Origin: Acidobacteriota bacterium
GTDB taxonomy: Bacteria > Acidobacteriota > Vicinamibacteria > Vicinamibacterales > 2-12-FULL-66-21
Assembly (NCBI GenBank): GCA_016184105.1
Contig: JACPDI010000010.1
Location: forward strand, 1 to 64,000
Reading direction: 5' to 3'
Length of the DNA stretch: 64,000 bases
Positions 51,489-60,165 of this stretch are shown in pieces. Under the pieces are notes generated by a model. It made no database searches and was not told the DNA's origin. It saw only the letters and a program-made list of their open reading frames with translations. Every line of letters begins with the position of its first letter. The first letter of the stretch is position 1. The position numbers and the translations under genes are program-made.

Positions 51489-53290
51489 TGGCGCTCCTCC
51501 CGTTCACTGCGACGCGCGTGATGTTTTTCACCGGGAAGGGTGGCGTCGGCAAGACGTCGCTTGCCTGCGCGACGGCCGTGGCGCTTGCCGACGGCGGCCG
51601 GCGCGTGCTCCTGGTCTCCACCGATCCCGCTTCAAACCTGGATGAAGTGCTTGGGGTCCGGCTCTCGACCCGTCCGACGGAGGTGCCGGGCGTGGCACGG
51701 CTCTCGGCGCTCAATATCGACCCCGAAACGGCCGCGCACGACTATCGCGAGCGCGTCGTGGGCCCGTACCGCGCCCTCCTGCCCGCCTCTGCCGTCGCGC
51801 GAATCGACGAGCAGCTCTCGGGCGCGTGCACCGTGGAGATCGCCGCGTTCGACGAGTTCACCACGTTGCTCGCCGACGCGAAGACCACCGCGGATTTCCA
51901 CCACGTCATCTTCGACACGGCGCCAACGGGTCACACGCTGCGCCTGCTGAAGCTGCCGGCCGCCTGGACGGGATTCATCGACACGAATACCACCGGCACG
52001 TCGTGCCTTGGGCCGCTGGCGGGCCTTCAGGGAAGGATCACCCTTTACCGTGAAAGCCTCGCGGCCCTGTCGAACCCCGACGTCACGACCATCGTTCTGG
52101 TGACCCGGCCGGAGGCGTCGGCTCTGGCCGAAGCGATGCGAACGAGCGGCGAGCTGAAGGACCTCGGCGTCGCTCACCAGCGCCTTGTCGTCAATGGCGT
52201 CTTCACGGCCCACGACCCTGACGATTTTGTCGCTCGGGCGCTGGAGGCTCGTGGCCGGGGCGCGCTGCTCGAACTCCCGGAACGGCTTGCCGCGCTGCCC
52301 AGGACGGACGTGCCCCTGTTGTCATGGGCGCCCATCGGCCTCGACGGACTGCGGCGCGTGTTCAGGGCGCCTGTCGACGGAGCCGCAGGCATCGGCTCGC
52401 CGGAGGTGCCGGTGGACCTCCCGGGTCCGATCAGCGTCCTGGTTGACGACATCGAGCGTGACGGGCGCGGCGTGGTGCTCACGATGGGCAAGGGGGGTGT
52501 CGGGAAGACGACGACGGCCGCGGCGATCGCCGTGGAGCTGGCCGCGCGAGGTCACGAGGTCCTGCTGAGCACGACCGATCCCGCCGCCCACGTGGCGGAC
52601 ACGATCGGTGACGCTCTTCCCGGCCTTCGCGTGTCTCGCATCGATCCGGCCGCGGAGACGAAGGCGTATTCCGACGAAGTGATCGCTGCCGCGGCCCCTC
52701 GCCTTGATGCGCGTGGGCGCGATCTGCTCGAGGAAGATCTCCGCTCGCCCTGCACCGAGGAAATCGCCGTGTTTCGTGCGTTCGCCAGATCCGTTGGTGA
52801 GGGGGAACACGGCTTCGTGGTTCTGGATACCGCCCCCACGGGACATACGCTCCTGCTGCTCGACGCCGCCGAAGCCTACCACCGCGAGGTGTCCCGCACG
52901 CACGCCGCCGTGCCCGATGCGGTGCGCCACCTGCTCCCGCGCCTGCGCGATCCGCAGTTCACCAGGGTGCTCCTCGTCACCTTGCCCGAGGCGACCCCGG
53001 TCCACGAGGCGGCCCAGTTGCAGGAGGACCTCCGGAGAGCCGGCATCGAGCCATTTGCGTGGGTCGTCAATCAGAGTTTCGCCGGCGGAGCGATCAGCGA
53101 TCCGGTCCTTCGTGAGCGCGGCGTTCGTGAAGCGCCGTATCTGGCGGAAGTCCGCGAGCGCCTCGCCCGGCGGGTTGCGTGGGTGCCGTGGTATCCCGAG
53201 CCGCCGGTCGGATCCGCGTGCCTGCGTCGCTTCGCGCGTCGCGTCGCCGAACCGATGCCCGCCCCGGCGATTGCCCAGCCTTGTCCTTGA
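51488..53290 (+). CDS. arsA: ArsA arsenite-stimulated ATPase
   Basis: A 600-residue protein with two fused ATPase halves. Each has a deviant Walker A (FFTGKGGVGKTSLACATAVA at the N-terminus, TMGKGGVGKTTTAAAIAVEL at about residue 336) and DTAPTGHTLRLL / DTAPTGHTLLLL signal-transduction motifs. CTVEIAAFDEF and CTEEIAVF supply metal-site Cys. ArsA normally drives the ArsB permease, which is absent here. The open frame reaches back to 51140 but is a shadow of arsD. Confidence 0.9.
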   Translation: MALLPFTATRVMFFTGKGGVGKTSLACATAVALADGGRRVLLVSTDPASNLDEVLGVRLSTRPTEVPGVARLSALNIDPETAAHDYRERVVGPYRALLPASAVARIDEQLSGACTVEIAAFDEFTTLLADAKTTADFHHVIFDTAPTGHTLRLLKLPAAWTGFIDTNTTGTSCLGPLAGLQGRITLYRESLAALSNPDVTTIVLVTRPEASALAEAMRTSGELKDLGVAHQRLVVNGVFTAHDPDDFVARALEARGRGALLELPERLAALPRTDVPLLSWAPIGLDGLRRVFRAPVDGAAGIGSPEVPVDLPGPISVLVDDIERDGRGVVLTMGKGGVGKTTTAAAIAVELAARGHEVLLSTTDPAAHVADTIGDALPGLRVSRIDPAAETKAYSDEVIAAAAPRLDARGRDLLEEDLRSPCTEEIAVFRAFARSVGEGEHGFVVLDTAPTGHTLLLLDAAEAYHREVSRTHAAVPDAVRHLLPRLRDPQFTRVLLVTLPEATPVHEAAQLQEDLRRAGIEPFAWVVNQSFAGGAISDPVLRERGVREAPYLAEVRERLARRVAWVPWYPEPPVGSACLRRFARRVAEPMPAPAIAQPCP

Positions 53291-53317
53291 GAGGACCGGC
53301 CGGCGCCGGCGCGGCGC

Positions 53318-53822
53318 GTGAGGCGGGACCGGCGCCCTTACAATATTCCGCTCCCTCGTTCGTCTACGCATATAGATGAAGGACGCGCCCGGCACGGACC
53401 CCGCGACCGTCTCGACGAGCTCGAGGCGGCGCTGGAGGAACTGCCAGGAGAGCAGCGCGACGTGTTCGTGGCGCACGAGCTGGAAGGACGCAGCTTCAAA
53501 CAGCATCGCCCCGCTGGCGATCCTGGGTTTCCTGGCGTTCATCGCCGTCGGCACTGAAATCGTGCGGCAGCTCTGGAACTGGCTGCTGCCGGCGCTCTTC
53601 GGCTTTCCGCAGATCACCTTCTGGCAGGCGCTCGGGCTCCTGGCGCTGTGCCGGATCCTCTTCGGCGGGTTTGGACTTCGCGGCGGATCCGGGTCGCACT
53701 ACCGCCGTCGATGGGAAGCCATGACGCCCGAGGAACGGGAACGAATCCGGGAACGCATGCTGGCGCGCATGCGCGAACGCTGGGGCGTGCGCCCGACCAC
53801 CAGCGAGAGCCCGGGGCGATGA
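53318..53822 (+). pseudogene. Sigma-factor region 4 fragment run into a small membrane protein
   Basis: The frame from 53318 reads RLDELEAALEELPGEQRDVF and VAHELEGRSFK, the start of sigma-70 region 4 of an ECF factor. It stops within 55 bp. The frame from 53376 carries on as a small membrane protein: PLAILGFLAFIAVGTEIVRQ, then LGLLALCRILFGGFG and a basic helix (MTPEERERIRERMLARM). In intact clusters these are two genes (ECF sigma and a PspC/Spy-like membrane regulator). A deletion has joined them. The second part may still be made from an internal start. Confidence 0.5.
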
Positions 53823-53900
53823 ACTATGTCGCTCTGGACGCATTGACACGCTCCGGCAGCAGGCACTACGGTTGTGCAACCCAACCCGAGTGACGCGACG

Positions 53901-55211
53901 ATGATCGACACAAAAATCACGCTGCCGGAATCAGACATTCCCACGCACTTCTACAACATCGTCCCGGATCTGCCGACGCCGCTGCCGCCGCCGCTCAATC
54001 CCGGCACGCGCGAGCCGATCGGTCCGGAGATGCTGGCGCCGATCTTCCCGATGGAGCTGATCGCGCAGGAGGTCTCGCAGTCGCCGACGATTGAGATCCC
54101 CGATGAGGTGCGGGAGATCTATCGGTTGTACCGCCCCAGCCCGCTGTTTCGCGCGAAGGCGTTCGAGGCGGCGCTCGATACGCCGGCTCACATTTACTAC
54201 AAGTCGGAACATGTCAGCCCGGTCGGCAGCCACAAGCTGAACACCGCGCTGGTGCAGGCGTACGCGAACAAGAAGGAACGGGTGAAGCGGCTCGCGACGG
54301 AGACCGGCGCGGGCCAGTGGGGCAGCGCGCTTGCCTGCGCGTGCCGTCTGATGGGGCTCGAGTGCATGGTCTACATGGTGAAGATCAGCTACGAGCAGAA
54401 GCCGTACCGGCGCATCATGATGAAGACCTACGGCGCCGACGTCGTCGCGAGCCCCTCGCGCCTGACGGAGGCGGGGCGCAGGATTCTGGCCGAGTCTCCG
54501 GACTCACCCGGCAGTCTCGGGATCGCGATCTCCGAGGCGATCGAGGACGCGGTCAAACGCGAGGACACCAAGTACTCCCTGGGTTCGGTCCTCAACCACG
54601 TGCTCCTTCATCAGACGGTCATCGGCCAGGAAGCGAAGAAGCAGATGGAGCTGGCCGGCGAGTATCCGGACCTCGTGATCGCCTGCCACGGCGGCGGCAG
54701 CAATTTCGCGGGGCTCGTGTTTCCGTTTCTGAAGGACAAGTTGATTGGCTCGCGGAAGCGGCTGCGGGCGATCGCGGCCGAGCCCGCCGCGTGTCCGACG
54801 CTCACGGCAGGGAAGCGGGAGTACGACTTCGGAGACACCGCGGGAACGACCCCGCTCATGATGATGCACACGCTCGGGCACGGCTTCGTCCCGACGCCGG
54901 TGCACGCCGGGGGTCTGCGCTACCACGGGTCGGCGCCGCTCGTCAGCCATCTGCTCGCGGCGGGGCTGATCGAGGCGGAGGCGTACGAGCAGGGAGAAGT
55001 GTTCGAAAGCGCGATGACCTTCGCGCGGTGCGAGGGAACGATTCCGGCACCCGAGTCGGCGCACGCCATCCACAGCGTCGTGCGGCACGCGTGCCGCGCG
55101 CGTGAATCCGGCGAGCGGACGGTCATTCTGTTCAACCTGTCAGGACATGGCATCTTCGATCTGGCGGCCTACGACTCGTTGCTCTCCGGCACGATGAAGA
55201 TGACGGGGTAG
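53901..55211 (+). CDS. trpB: TrpB2-type tryptophan synthase beta chain
   Basis: A 436-residue PLP enzyme of the TrpB2 (TrpB-like) class, longer at the N-terminus than TrpB1. PLP-Lys in [16 protein letters not shown], phosphate loop [25 protein letters not shown] and [13 protein letters not shown]. TrpB2 condenses indole with serine and acts without TrpA in many genomes. No other trp genes are adjacent. ATG 53901 chosen; an upstream GTG at 53874 is possible. Confidence 0.9.
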   Translation: MIDTKITLPESDIPTHFYNIVPDLPTPLPPPLNPGTREPIGPEMLAPIFPMELIAQEVSQSPTIEIPDEVREIYRLYRPSPLFRAKAFEAALDTPAHIYYKSEHVSPVGSHKLNTALVQAYANKKERVKRLATETGAGQWGSALACACRLMGLECMVYMVKISYEQKPYRRIMMKTYGADVVASPSRLTEAGRRILAESPDSPGSLGIAISEAIEDAVKREDTKYSLGSVLNHVLLHQTVIGQEAKKQMELAGEYPDLVIACHGGGSNFAGLVFPFLKDKLIGSRKRLRAIAAEPAACPTLTAGKREYDFGDTAGTTPLMMMHTLGHGFVPTPVHAGGLRYHGSAPLVSHLLAAGLIEAEAYEQGEVFESAMTFARCEGTIPAPESAHAIHSVVRHACRARESGERTVILFNLSGHGIFDLAAYDSLLSGTMKMTG

Positions 55212-55213
55212 CG

Positions 55214-55275
55214 GATAAGTGGGACAGTCACACTTTTCCGCGAAACAGGGGAAAAGTGTGACTGTCCCACTTATC
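55214..55275. repeat. REP-like hairpin with 26-bp perfect arms
   Basis: Arms GATAAGTGGGACAGTCACAC+TTTTCC (55214-55239) and its perfect complement (55250-55275) around a 10-nt loop. The GGGACAGTCACA word is the hallmark of widespread REP-type elements mobilised by RAYT (Y1) transposases. It lies 3 bp after the trpB stop and could also end its transcript. Confidence 0.75.
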
Positions 55276-55509
55276 TGTCACCTGACGCCCCACGCGAGTT
55301 AACTCAACCGTGCGCGCGTTTCCGCCCTTGAACTGGTGCGCACATGTTGTTACTCTCGCGAAAGGTCTTCCGGCCCTCACCGCCACGGGGACGCCTCGCC
55401 AGAGGCTGCGCGGTGATTGTCCCTCGCGGGCTGTGAGCCATTCGGATTTCCATCACGTTCCCACCGCGACCTGTGTCCGCGTGTCCTGGACGTCGCAGAG
55501 GTGTTCCGC

Positions 55510-56457
55510 ATGGGTGAGAGTTTCGGCGCTCGCTTGCGCCAGCAGCGTGAAGCGCACAACATCGCGCTCGCCACGATCGCCGAGCAGACCAAGATAAAGG
55601 TTGCGTTGCTTGAAGCCCTGGAGCGCGACGACCTGTCGCATTGGCCCTCAGGCATCTTTCGCCGTGCGTATCTTCGCGCGTACGCGCAGGCGATCGGCGT
55701 GGATCCCGATGTCGCGCTGCGCGAGTTCGTGGAGGTTCACCCTGAGCCGGCGGAAGCCGCCGACATCTCCGCGGCGCTGGCCACCACGACCGATACCGCG
55801 GGACGAAATGCCGGTCCCCCGACCCGGCTCCATTACATCGTCGGCACGGCGATCGGCTCCCTGGCCCGGCTTCGACGCGCTCCGGCTGCCGCGCATCCAG
55901 CTCCGGAGCCAGCCCCGGCCGGGACAACGGGTGTGATGGACGCCCAGGAATCCCCGTCGGCCGACCTCGATCTGCTGGCGGTCGCGCATCTGTGTACCCA
56001 ACTTGGCCGAGTTGAACACGCCAGCGAGGTCCAGCCGCTGCTGCAGGAGGCCGGCACAATTCTCGAAGCCACCGGCCTCATCGTCTGGGTGTGGGATGCG
56101 GGCGCCGGGGAGCTGAGACCCGCGCTCGCACACGGCTACTCGCCCAAGGTGCTCGCGCACTTACCCGGCGTCGGGCGCGAGGCGGACAATGCGACGGCCG
56201 CAGCGTTCCGGTCGGCTCAGACCTGCTCGATTGACGGCGGCGAGCACGCGAGCGGCGCGCTGGTCGTGCCCTTGATGGCGCCGGGCGGCTGCGCGGGTGT
56301 ACTCGCCATCGAGTTGCCGCACGGCCGCGAAAACAGGGCATCCGTGCGCGCGGTCGCGACAATCGTCGCCGCCCTCCTGGCGCAGCTCGTCGGCGGCGTG
56401 GCGGCCATGCCGGAGGCGCTCGACGAACGCGCCGCGCCGGACGCCAGGCTTGCCTAG
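55510..56457 (+). CDS. RodZ-like HTH and GAF domain protein
   Basis: A 315-residue cytoplasmic protein: N-terminal HTH_25 as in RodZ (GARLRQQREAHNIALATIAE, then LEALERDDLSHWPSGIF and RRAYLRAYAQAIGVDP), a Pro/Ala linker with no transmembrane helix, and a GAF domain (about 150-300; LLQEAGTILEATGLIVWVWD, GALVVPLMAPGGCAGVLAI). It joins a presumed DNA- or protein-binding head to a ligand-sensing domain. The usual RodZ membrane span is missing. Target unknown. Confidence 0.72.
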   Translation: MGESFGARLRQQREAHNIALATIAEQTKIKVALLEALERDDLSHWPSGIFRRAYLRAYAQAIGVDPDVALREFVEVHPEPAEAADISAALATTTDTAGRNAGPPTRLHYIVGTAIGSLARLRRAPAAAHPAPEPAPAGTTGVMDAQESPSADLDLLAVAHLCTQLGRVEHASEVQPLLQEAGTILEATGLIVWVWDAGAGELRPALAHGYSPKVLAHLPGVGREADNATAAAFRSAQTCSIDGGEHASGALVVPLMAPGGCAGVLAIELPHGRENRASVRAVATIVAALLAQLVGGVAAMPEALDERAAPDARLA

Positions 56458-56521
56458 CTGCGAGTGAGCCGGTCGCTCACGCCAATCCCGCAAGTGGTGT
56501 ACGGTATCGCTCGGAGGACCT

Positions 56522-57907
56522 GTGGCGGACTCGCCAGACCCCGGCCCCGCGACGACGGTTCGATGGCGCATCGTCGCGCTGCTGGCCGCGTTCAGCCTCG
56601 TCAGCTATGCGCTGCGCACGAACATCTCGATCGCCGCCGCGTTCATGCGGGCCGACCTGCACCTGAGCCAGATCGAGCTGGGCCACATCTTCAGCGCCTT
56701 CATGATCGGCTACGCGATCTTCCAGGTACCGGCTGGCGCGCTGGGCGATCGGTTCGGCCCGCGCCTCGTCCTCACCGCGGCGGCCGCCCTGTGGGGGCTG
56801 ACGACGCTCATGACGGGGGCGTTGCCTGGTGTCGTTGGAGGGGCGGCGGCCACGCTGGCCGTGCTTCTCGGCGTTCGGTTTCTCCTCGGTGTCGCCGAGG
56901 CGGCGACCTACCCGGTGGCCGCCTCCGCCATCGGGGTTTGGGTGCCCCCGTCGGAGCGCGCGTTCTCGAACGCGCTCGTCATTGCGGGTATGGCGCTGGG
57001 ATCGGCATTCATTCCTCCGCTCATCTCGCGGTTGATGGTCGCGAGCGGCTGGAGGGCGTCCTTCTACGTCACGTCGGTGTTCGGATTCCTGATCGCGACG
57101 CTCTGGTGGTGGTACGCGAGAGATGACCCGGCGCATCATTCGTCGGTGAACGAGCGGGAACGGCGCGCCATCTCGGCGGGCCGGGAGCTGCCGGCCGGCG
57201 GCAGCGTCGCGCGTGGCGGCCCCCGGCGCCACGTGATCCACTGGCCGCTGTTCCGCAACCGGAACATGCTGCTCATCTCGGCGAGCTATTTCCTCGACAG
57301 CTACGTGCTGTTCATCTTCGTCTTCTGGTTCTATCTGTATCTTGTCGACGAACGGCAGCTCAGCATCCTGAGGAGCGGCGTCTATTCGAGCCTTCCCTGG
57401 ATCACCGCGCTCGTCGTTGTGCCTGTCGCCGGCCGCGTGTGTGACGTGTTGTCCTCGAGGCGTGGGCCGCGCGTCGGGCGTCGCGTCGTGGCGATCAACG
57501 GGCTCGTCGTCTCGTCGCTCCTCCTGGCGTGGGGAGCCCGCACGCAGAATGCGGGGCTCGCCATCGCGTCGCTCTCCCTCAGCGTCGCGTTTCTGATGTC
57601 CACCGAGGGCCCGTTCTGGTCGGGCGCCATCGACATCTCCGGGGCTCACGCGGGTACGGCGGGCGGCATCATGAATACCGCGGGCAACCTCGGGGGTGTG
57701 GTCTCGACCTTCATCGTACCGGTTCTCGTGGAGCGATTCGGATGGATGGTCGCATTGGCGACCGGCTCGATCCTGGGGCTCGCCAGCGCGTTGTTGTGGC
57801 TGCTGATCCGTGTGGATGAAGCCGACCGCGGCTCGCGGGATGCCGCCGCGGCGCGCGCGGCCGCCCCGCACGCCCGGACGCTCGAACCGCGTCCTCCCGT
57901 GATGTAG
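56522..57907 (+). CDS. MFS transporter (ACS family-like)
   Basis: A 461-residue carrier starting with GTG, 12 transmembrane segments. Motifs: NISIAAAFMRADLHLSQIEL, FQVPAGALGDRFGPRLVLT (loop 2-3), GVAEAATYPVAASAIGVWV and PSERAFSNALV. These fit anion:cation symporters (hexuronate, tartrate, nicotinate). It is 50 bp from the FAD oxidoreductase gene, so the pair might import and oxidise the same acid. Confidence 0.85.
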   Translation: MADSPDPGPATTVRWRIVALLAAFSLVSYALRTNISIAAAFMRADLHLSQIELGHIFSAFMIGYAIFQVPAGALGDRFGPRLVLTAAAALWGLTTLMTGALPGVVGGAAATLAVLLGVRFLLGVAEAATYPVAASAIGVWVPPSERAFSNALVIAGMALGSAFIPPLISRLMVASGWRASFYVTSVFGFLIATLWWWYARDDPAHHSSVNERERRAISAGRELPAGGSVARGGPRRHVIHWPLFRNRNMLLISASYFLDSYVLFIFVFWFYLYLVDERQLSILRSGVYSSLPWITALVVVPVAGRVCDVLSSRRGPRVGRRVVAINGLVVSSLLLAWGARTQNAGLAIASLSLSVAFLMSTEGPFWSGAIDISGAHAGTAGGIMNTAGNLGGVVSTFIVPVLVERFGWMVALATGSILGLASALLWLLIRVDEADRGSRDAAAARAAAPHARTLEPRPPVM

Positions 57908-57957
57908 GATCTGCTGACATCCGGCGGTACGGTCGCTCGAGGAAGGTGGAGGCGCGC

Positions 57958-59130
57958 ATGGCCAAGACAGCCGAAGTTGTCGTCGTGGGTGGCGGGGTCA
58001 ACGGGTGCAGCATCGCCTTTCACCTGGCGCGCCGCGGCACCCGGAACGTCGTCCTGGTCGAGAAAGGACACGTCGCGTCGGGGCCGACCGGCGTGTCGAG
58101 CGGCGTGGTCAGGCAGCACTACACGCACGAGACCCTTGCGGCGATGGCGCGCGACAGCGTCCGCGTGTTCGAGCACTTTCGCGAGGAGACCGGCGGGGAC
58201 GCCGGCTTCGTCCAGTGCGGCGTGGTCTTCCTGTCGGGACCTGAGAACGCAACCGTCCTGGCCTCCACCGTCGAGATGCACCGTCGCATCGGGATCCAGG
58301 AGTCGCTGCTCTCGGTTGGCGAACTCAAGGCGCTCGACCCGCAGCTCTTCGACGAGGACGTCGCCTGCGGCGCCTACGATCCCGACGGCGGCTACGCGGA
58401 TCCGACGCTGGCGGCCAACAGCTTCGCCGACGCGGCGAAGCGCCTGGGCGTGGAGATCCTGAAGCGCACGACGGTCACCGGCCTCCGCCTTGACGGCGGA
58501 AAGGTGGCGGGTGTCGCGACCGACAAGGGGGACATCGCCACCGGAACGGTCATCAATGCGGCGGGAGCGTGGGGCGCCAGGATTGCGGCACTGGCGGGCG
58601 TCGAGATTCCGATCACCGTCACGCGGCACGCGGTGGTCGTGACCGAACGGCCGGCGTCGTGGCGCAACCCGACGCCGGTCTGGGGGGATCTCATCGGCGG
58701 CTGGTACTTCAAGCCCGACGGCCGGGCCGGCATGATGGTGGGCTCCGTTCAGGACGACCACCGCGCCGTGGACGCGGACAACTACGTCGACGTTGCCACG
58801 CACGACGAAGTCGTCGCCGCCGCCGCCGCCCTCCTCCGCCGCTTTCCGATTATGGAAGAGGGCACGGCACGAAGCGGATGGGCGGGGCTGTACGACGTCA
58901 CGCCCGATTCACAGCCGGTCATCGATCGGATCCCGAGCGTGCCGGGGTTTTTCTGCGCCGTCGGCTTCAGCGGCCACGGGTTCAAGATCTCGCCGGCCGT
59001 CGGCCGAATCGTGTCCGAGCTGGTGCTGGACGGACAGTGCCGCAGCTACGACATCGGCATCTTCCGCCACGATCGGTTTCACGCCGGAGATCTGCACCCG
59101 AGCGCGTACACGTACGGCATCCTCGGCTGA
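57958..59130 (+). CDS. FAD-dependent oxidoreductase, sarcosine oxidase beta-like
   Basis: A 390-residue DAO-family flavoenzyme. FAD motif EVVVVGGGVNGCSIAFHLARR, then GPTGVSSGVVRQHY, FAD GTVINAAGAWG, and the end VGFSGHGFKISPAVGRIVSEL. It should oxidise an N-methyl- or alpha-amino acid, releasing H2O2 or passing electrons. ATG 57958 chosen (MAKTAE); a GTG 12 bp upstream is possible. It follows the MFS gene. Confidence 0.87.
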   Translation: MAKTAEVVVVGGGVNGCSIAFHLARRGTRNVVLVEKGHVASGPTGVSSGVVRQHYTHETLAAMARDSVRVFEHFREETGGDAGFVQCGVVFLSGPENATVLASTVEMHRRIGIQESLLSVGELKALDPQLFDEDVACGAYDPDGGYADPTLAANSFADAAKRLGVEILKRTTVTGLRLDGGKVAGVATDKGDIATGTVINAAGAWGARIAALAGVEIPITVTRHAVVVTERPASWRNPTPVWGDLIGGWYFKPDGRAGMMVGSVQDDHRAVDADNYVDVATHDEVVAAAAALLRRFPIMEEGTARSGWAGLYDVTPDSQPVIDRIPSVPGFFCAVGFSGHGFKISPAVGRIVSELVLDGQCRSYDIGIFRHDRFHAGDLHPSAYTYGILG

Positions 59131-59149
59131 TCCGGCCGTCGCTTTGGGT

Positions 59150-59497
59150 TCACGGTTTCCCCTCCACGAAGGCGCGCAGCCGGTCGATCGCGGCGTCCCA
59201 CTGGGTGGAGATTTGATCGAGGCAGCGTCGCGCGTTCTCGAGGCGCTTCGGCTCGAGCTGCCAGATCCGTTCGCGTCCCGAGCGCGTGCCGTGCACGAGG
59301 CCGGCTTCCGCCAGGGTGTGCAGGTGCTTCGTGACCGCCTGGCGGGTGACGCCGGCTCCCTCGCTCAACCGCGCGATCGAGAGCGGGCCCTCGTGGCACA
59401 ACCGGGCGACGAGTCTCAACCGCGTCGTCTCACCAAGCGCCGCAAAGACCGGTGCGGCATCCTTCAGCGCCGTGGCGGCGTTACGGCCTCGTGACAT
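59150..59497 (-). CDS. ArsR family regulator of the SRPBCC pair
   Basis: A 115-residue winged helix, FAALGETTRLRLVARLCHEG, LSIARLSEGAGVTRQAVTKHL and ERIWQLEPKRLENA. No Cys metal site is visible. This is the ArsR subgroup that is co-transcribed with AHSA1-like proteins. It overlaps the SRPBCC gene by 17 bp and is downstream of it. Confidence 0.83.
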   Translation of the reverse strand: MSRGRNAATALKDAAPVFAALGETTRLRLVARLCHEGPLSIARLSEGAGVTRQAVTKHLHTLAEAGLVHGTRSGRERIWQLEPKRLENARRCLDQISTQWDAAIDRLRAFVEGKP

Positions 59498-59939
59498 GGC
59501 GTTCGATGTTCCGGGCCTGCTCCGTCCAGCCTCCCTCGTTCATCCGGAACGCGTCGGCGCGGCGGGCGAGCGGGATGCGGTCGAAGCCGGACTCGACAAT
59601 CGTGAGCACGGTGCCCTCGGCGGTCTCGTCGAGCGTGAACTCGACGAGCGTCGTGGGCTCGTGTGAGTAGTCGGCGCTCGGATCCACGGCGGCGGGATGC
59701 CAGCGATAGGCCAAGTACCGCTGAGGTTCGATTCGTTCGACCAGCACTTCCATGGTCAGGTGCTCGTAGCCCGGATGCGTGACGTTCCCGCGGACCGTCG
59801 CCCCTTCCACGAACGGCGCTTCGAGCGTGACCCGGAACCACTCGCCGAACTCCTTGGCGTCGGTGAGCGCGCGCCAGACACGCGAGCGCGCCGCTCGCAG
59901 CACGACGCGTTTCTCGATGCGATCCGTGACCGTTTCCAT
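59481..59939 (-). CDS. SRPBCC (AHSA1-like) domain protein
   Basis: A 152-residue START/Bet v1-like protein: RIEKRVVLRAARSRVWRALT, then FGEWFRVTLEAPFVEG and LTIVESGFDRIPLARRADAF, the common AHSA1 layout. It binds hydrophobic ligands in its cavity; the ligand is not known. ATG 59939 is preceded by GGAGG inside the operator. First gene of a two-gene unit with the ArsR gene. Confidence 0.85.
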   Translation of the reverse strand: METVTDRIEKRVVLRAARSRVWRALTDAKEFGEWFRVTLEAPFVEGATVRGNVTHPGYEHLTMEVLVERIEPQRYLAYRWHPAAVDPSADYSHEPTTLVEFTLDETAEGTVLTIVESGFDRIPLARRADAFRMNEGGWTEQARNIERHVTRP

Positions 59940-59961
59940 ATACAACCTCCAGGTTGCATAT
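59938..59961. promoter_or_regulatory. Operator palindrome covering the SRPBCC ribosome site
   Basis: ATATACAACCT-CC-AGGTTGCATAT, 24 bp with one mismatch. It spans the Shine-Dalgarno and touches the start codon; the ArsR protein of the pair is the likely ligand. Confidence 0.6.
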
Positions 59962-60040
59962 TGTGGACGAGGCGTCGCTCCAAATGCAACCGTGTAGTTG
60001 CTGAATGAATCGGCCTGACGGACCGCTCGGAAGTGAGCAA

Positions 60041-60130
60041 GGCCTTGGTCTCGTCGACGCTGCCGTCGTCGCGCTGGCCGAAACCCTCGGCCTCTCGCGG
60101 ATCGCGACGACGGACCGGCGGCCGTATAGA
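60041..60130 (+). pseudogene. C-terminal fragment of a PIN-domain toxin
   Basis: Reads LGLVDAAVVALAETLGLSRI and ATTDRR, the last helix and strand of a PIN protein with its third and fourth acidic residues. The first two thirds are missing. It lies between the SRPBCC operator and the M16 gene. Confidence 0.5.
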
Positions 60131-60165
60131 ATCTCGTCTTGTCCAATCGCTGGAGGGAGTGATTC

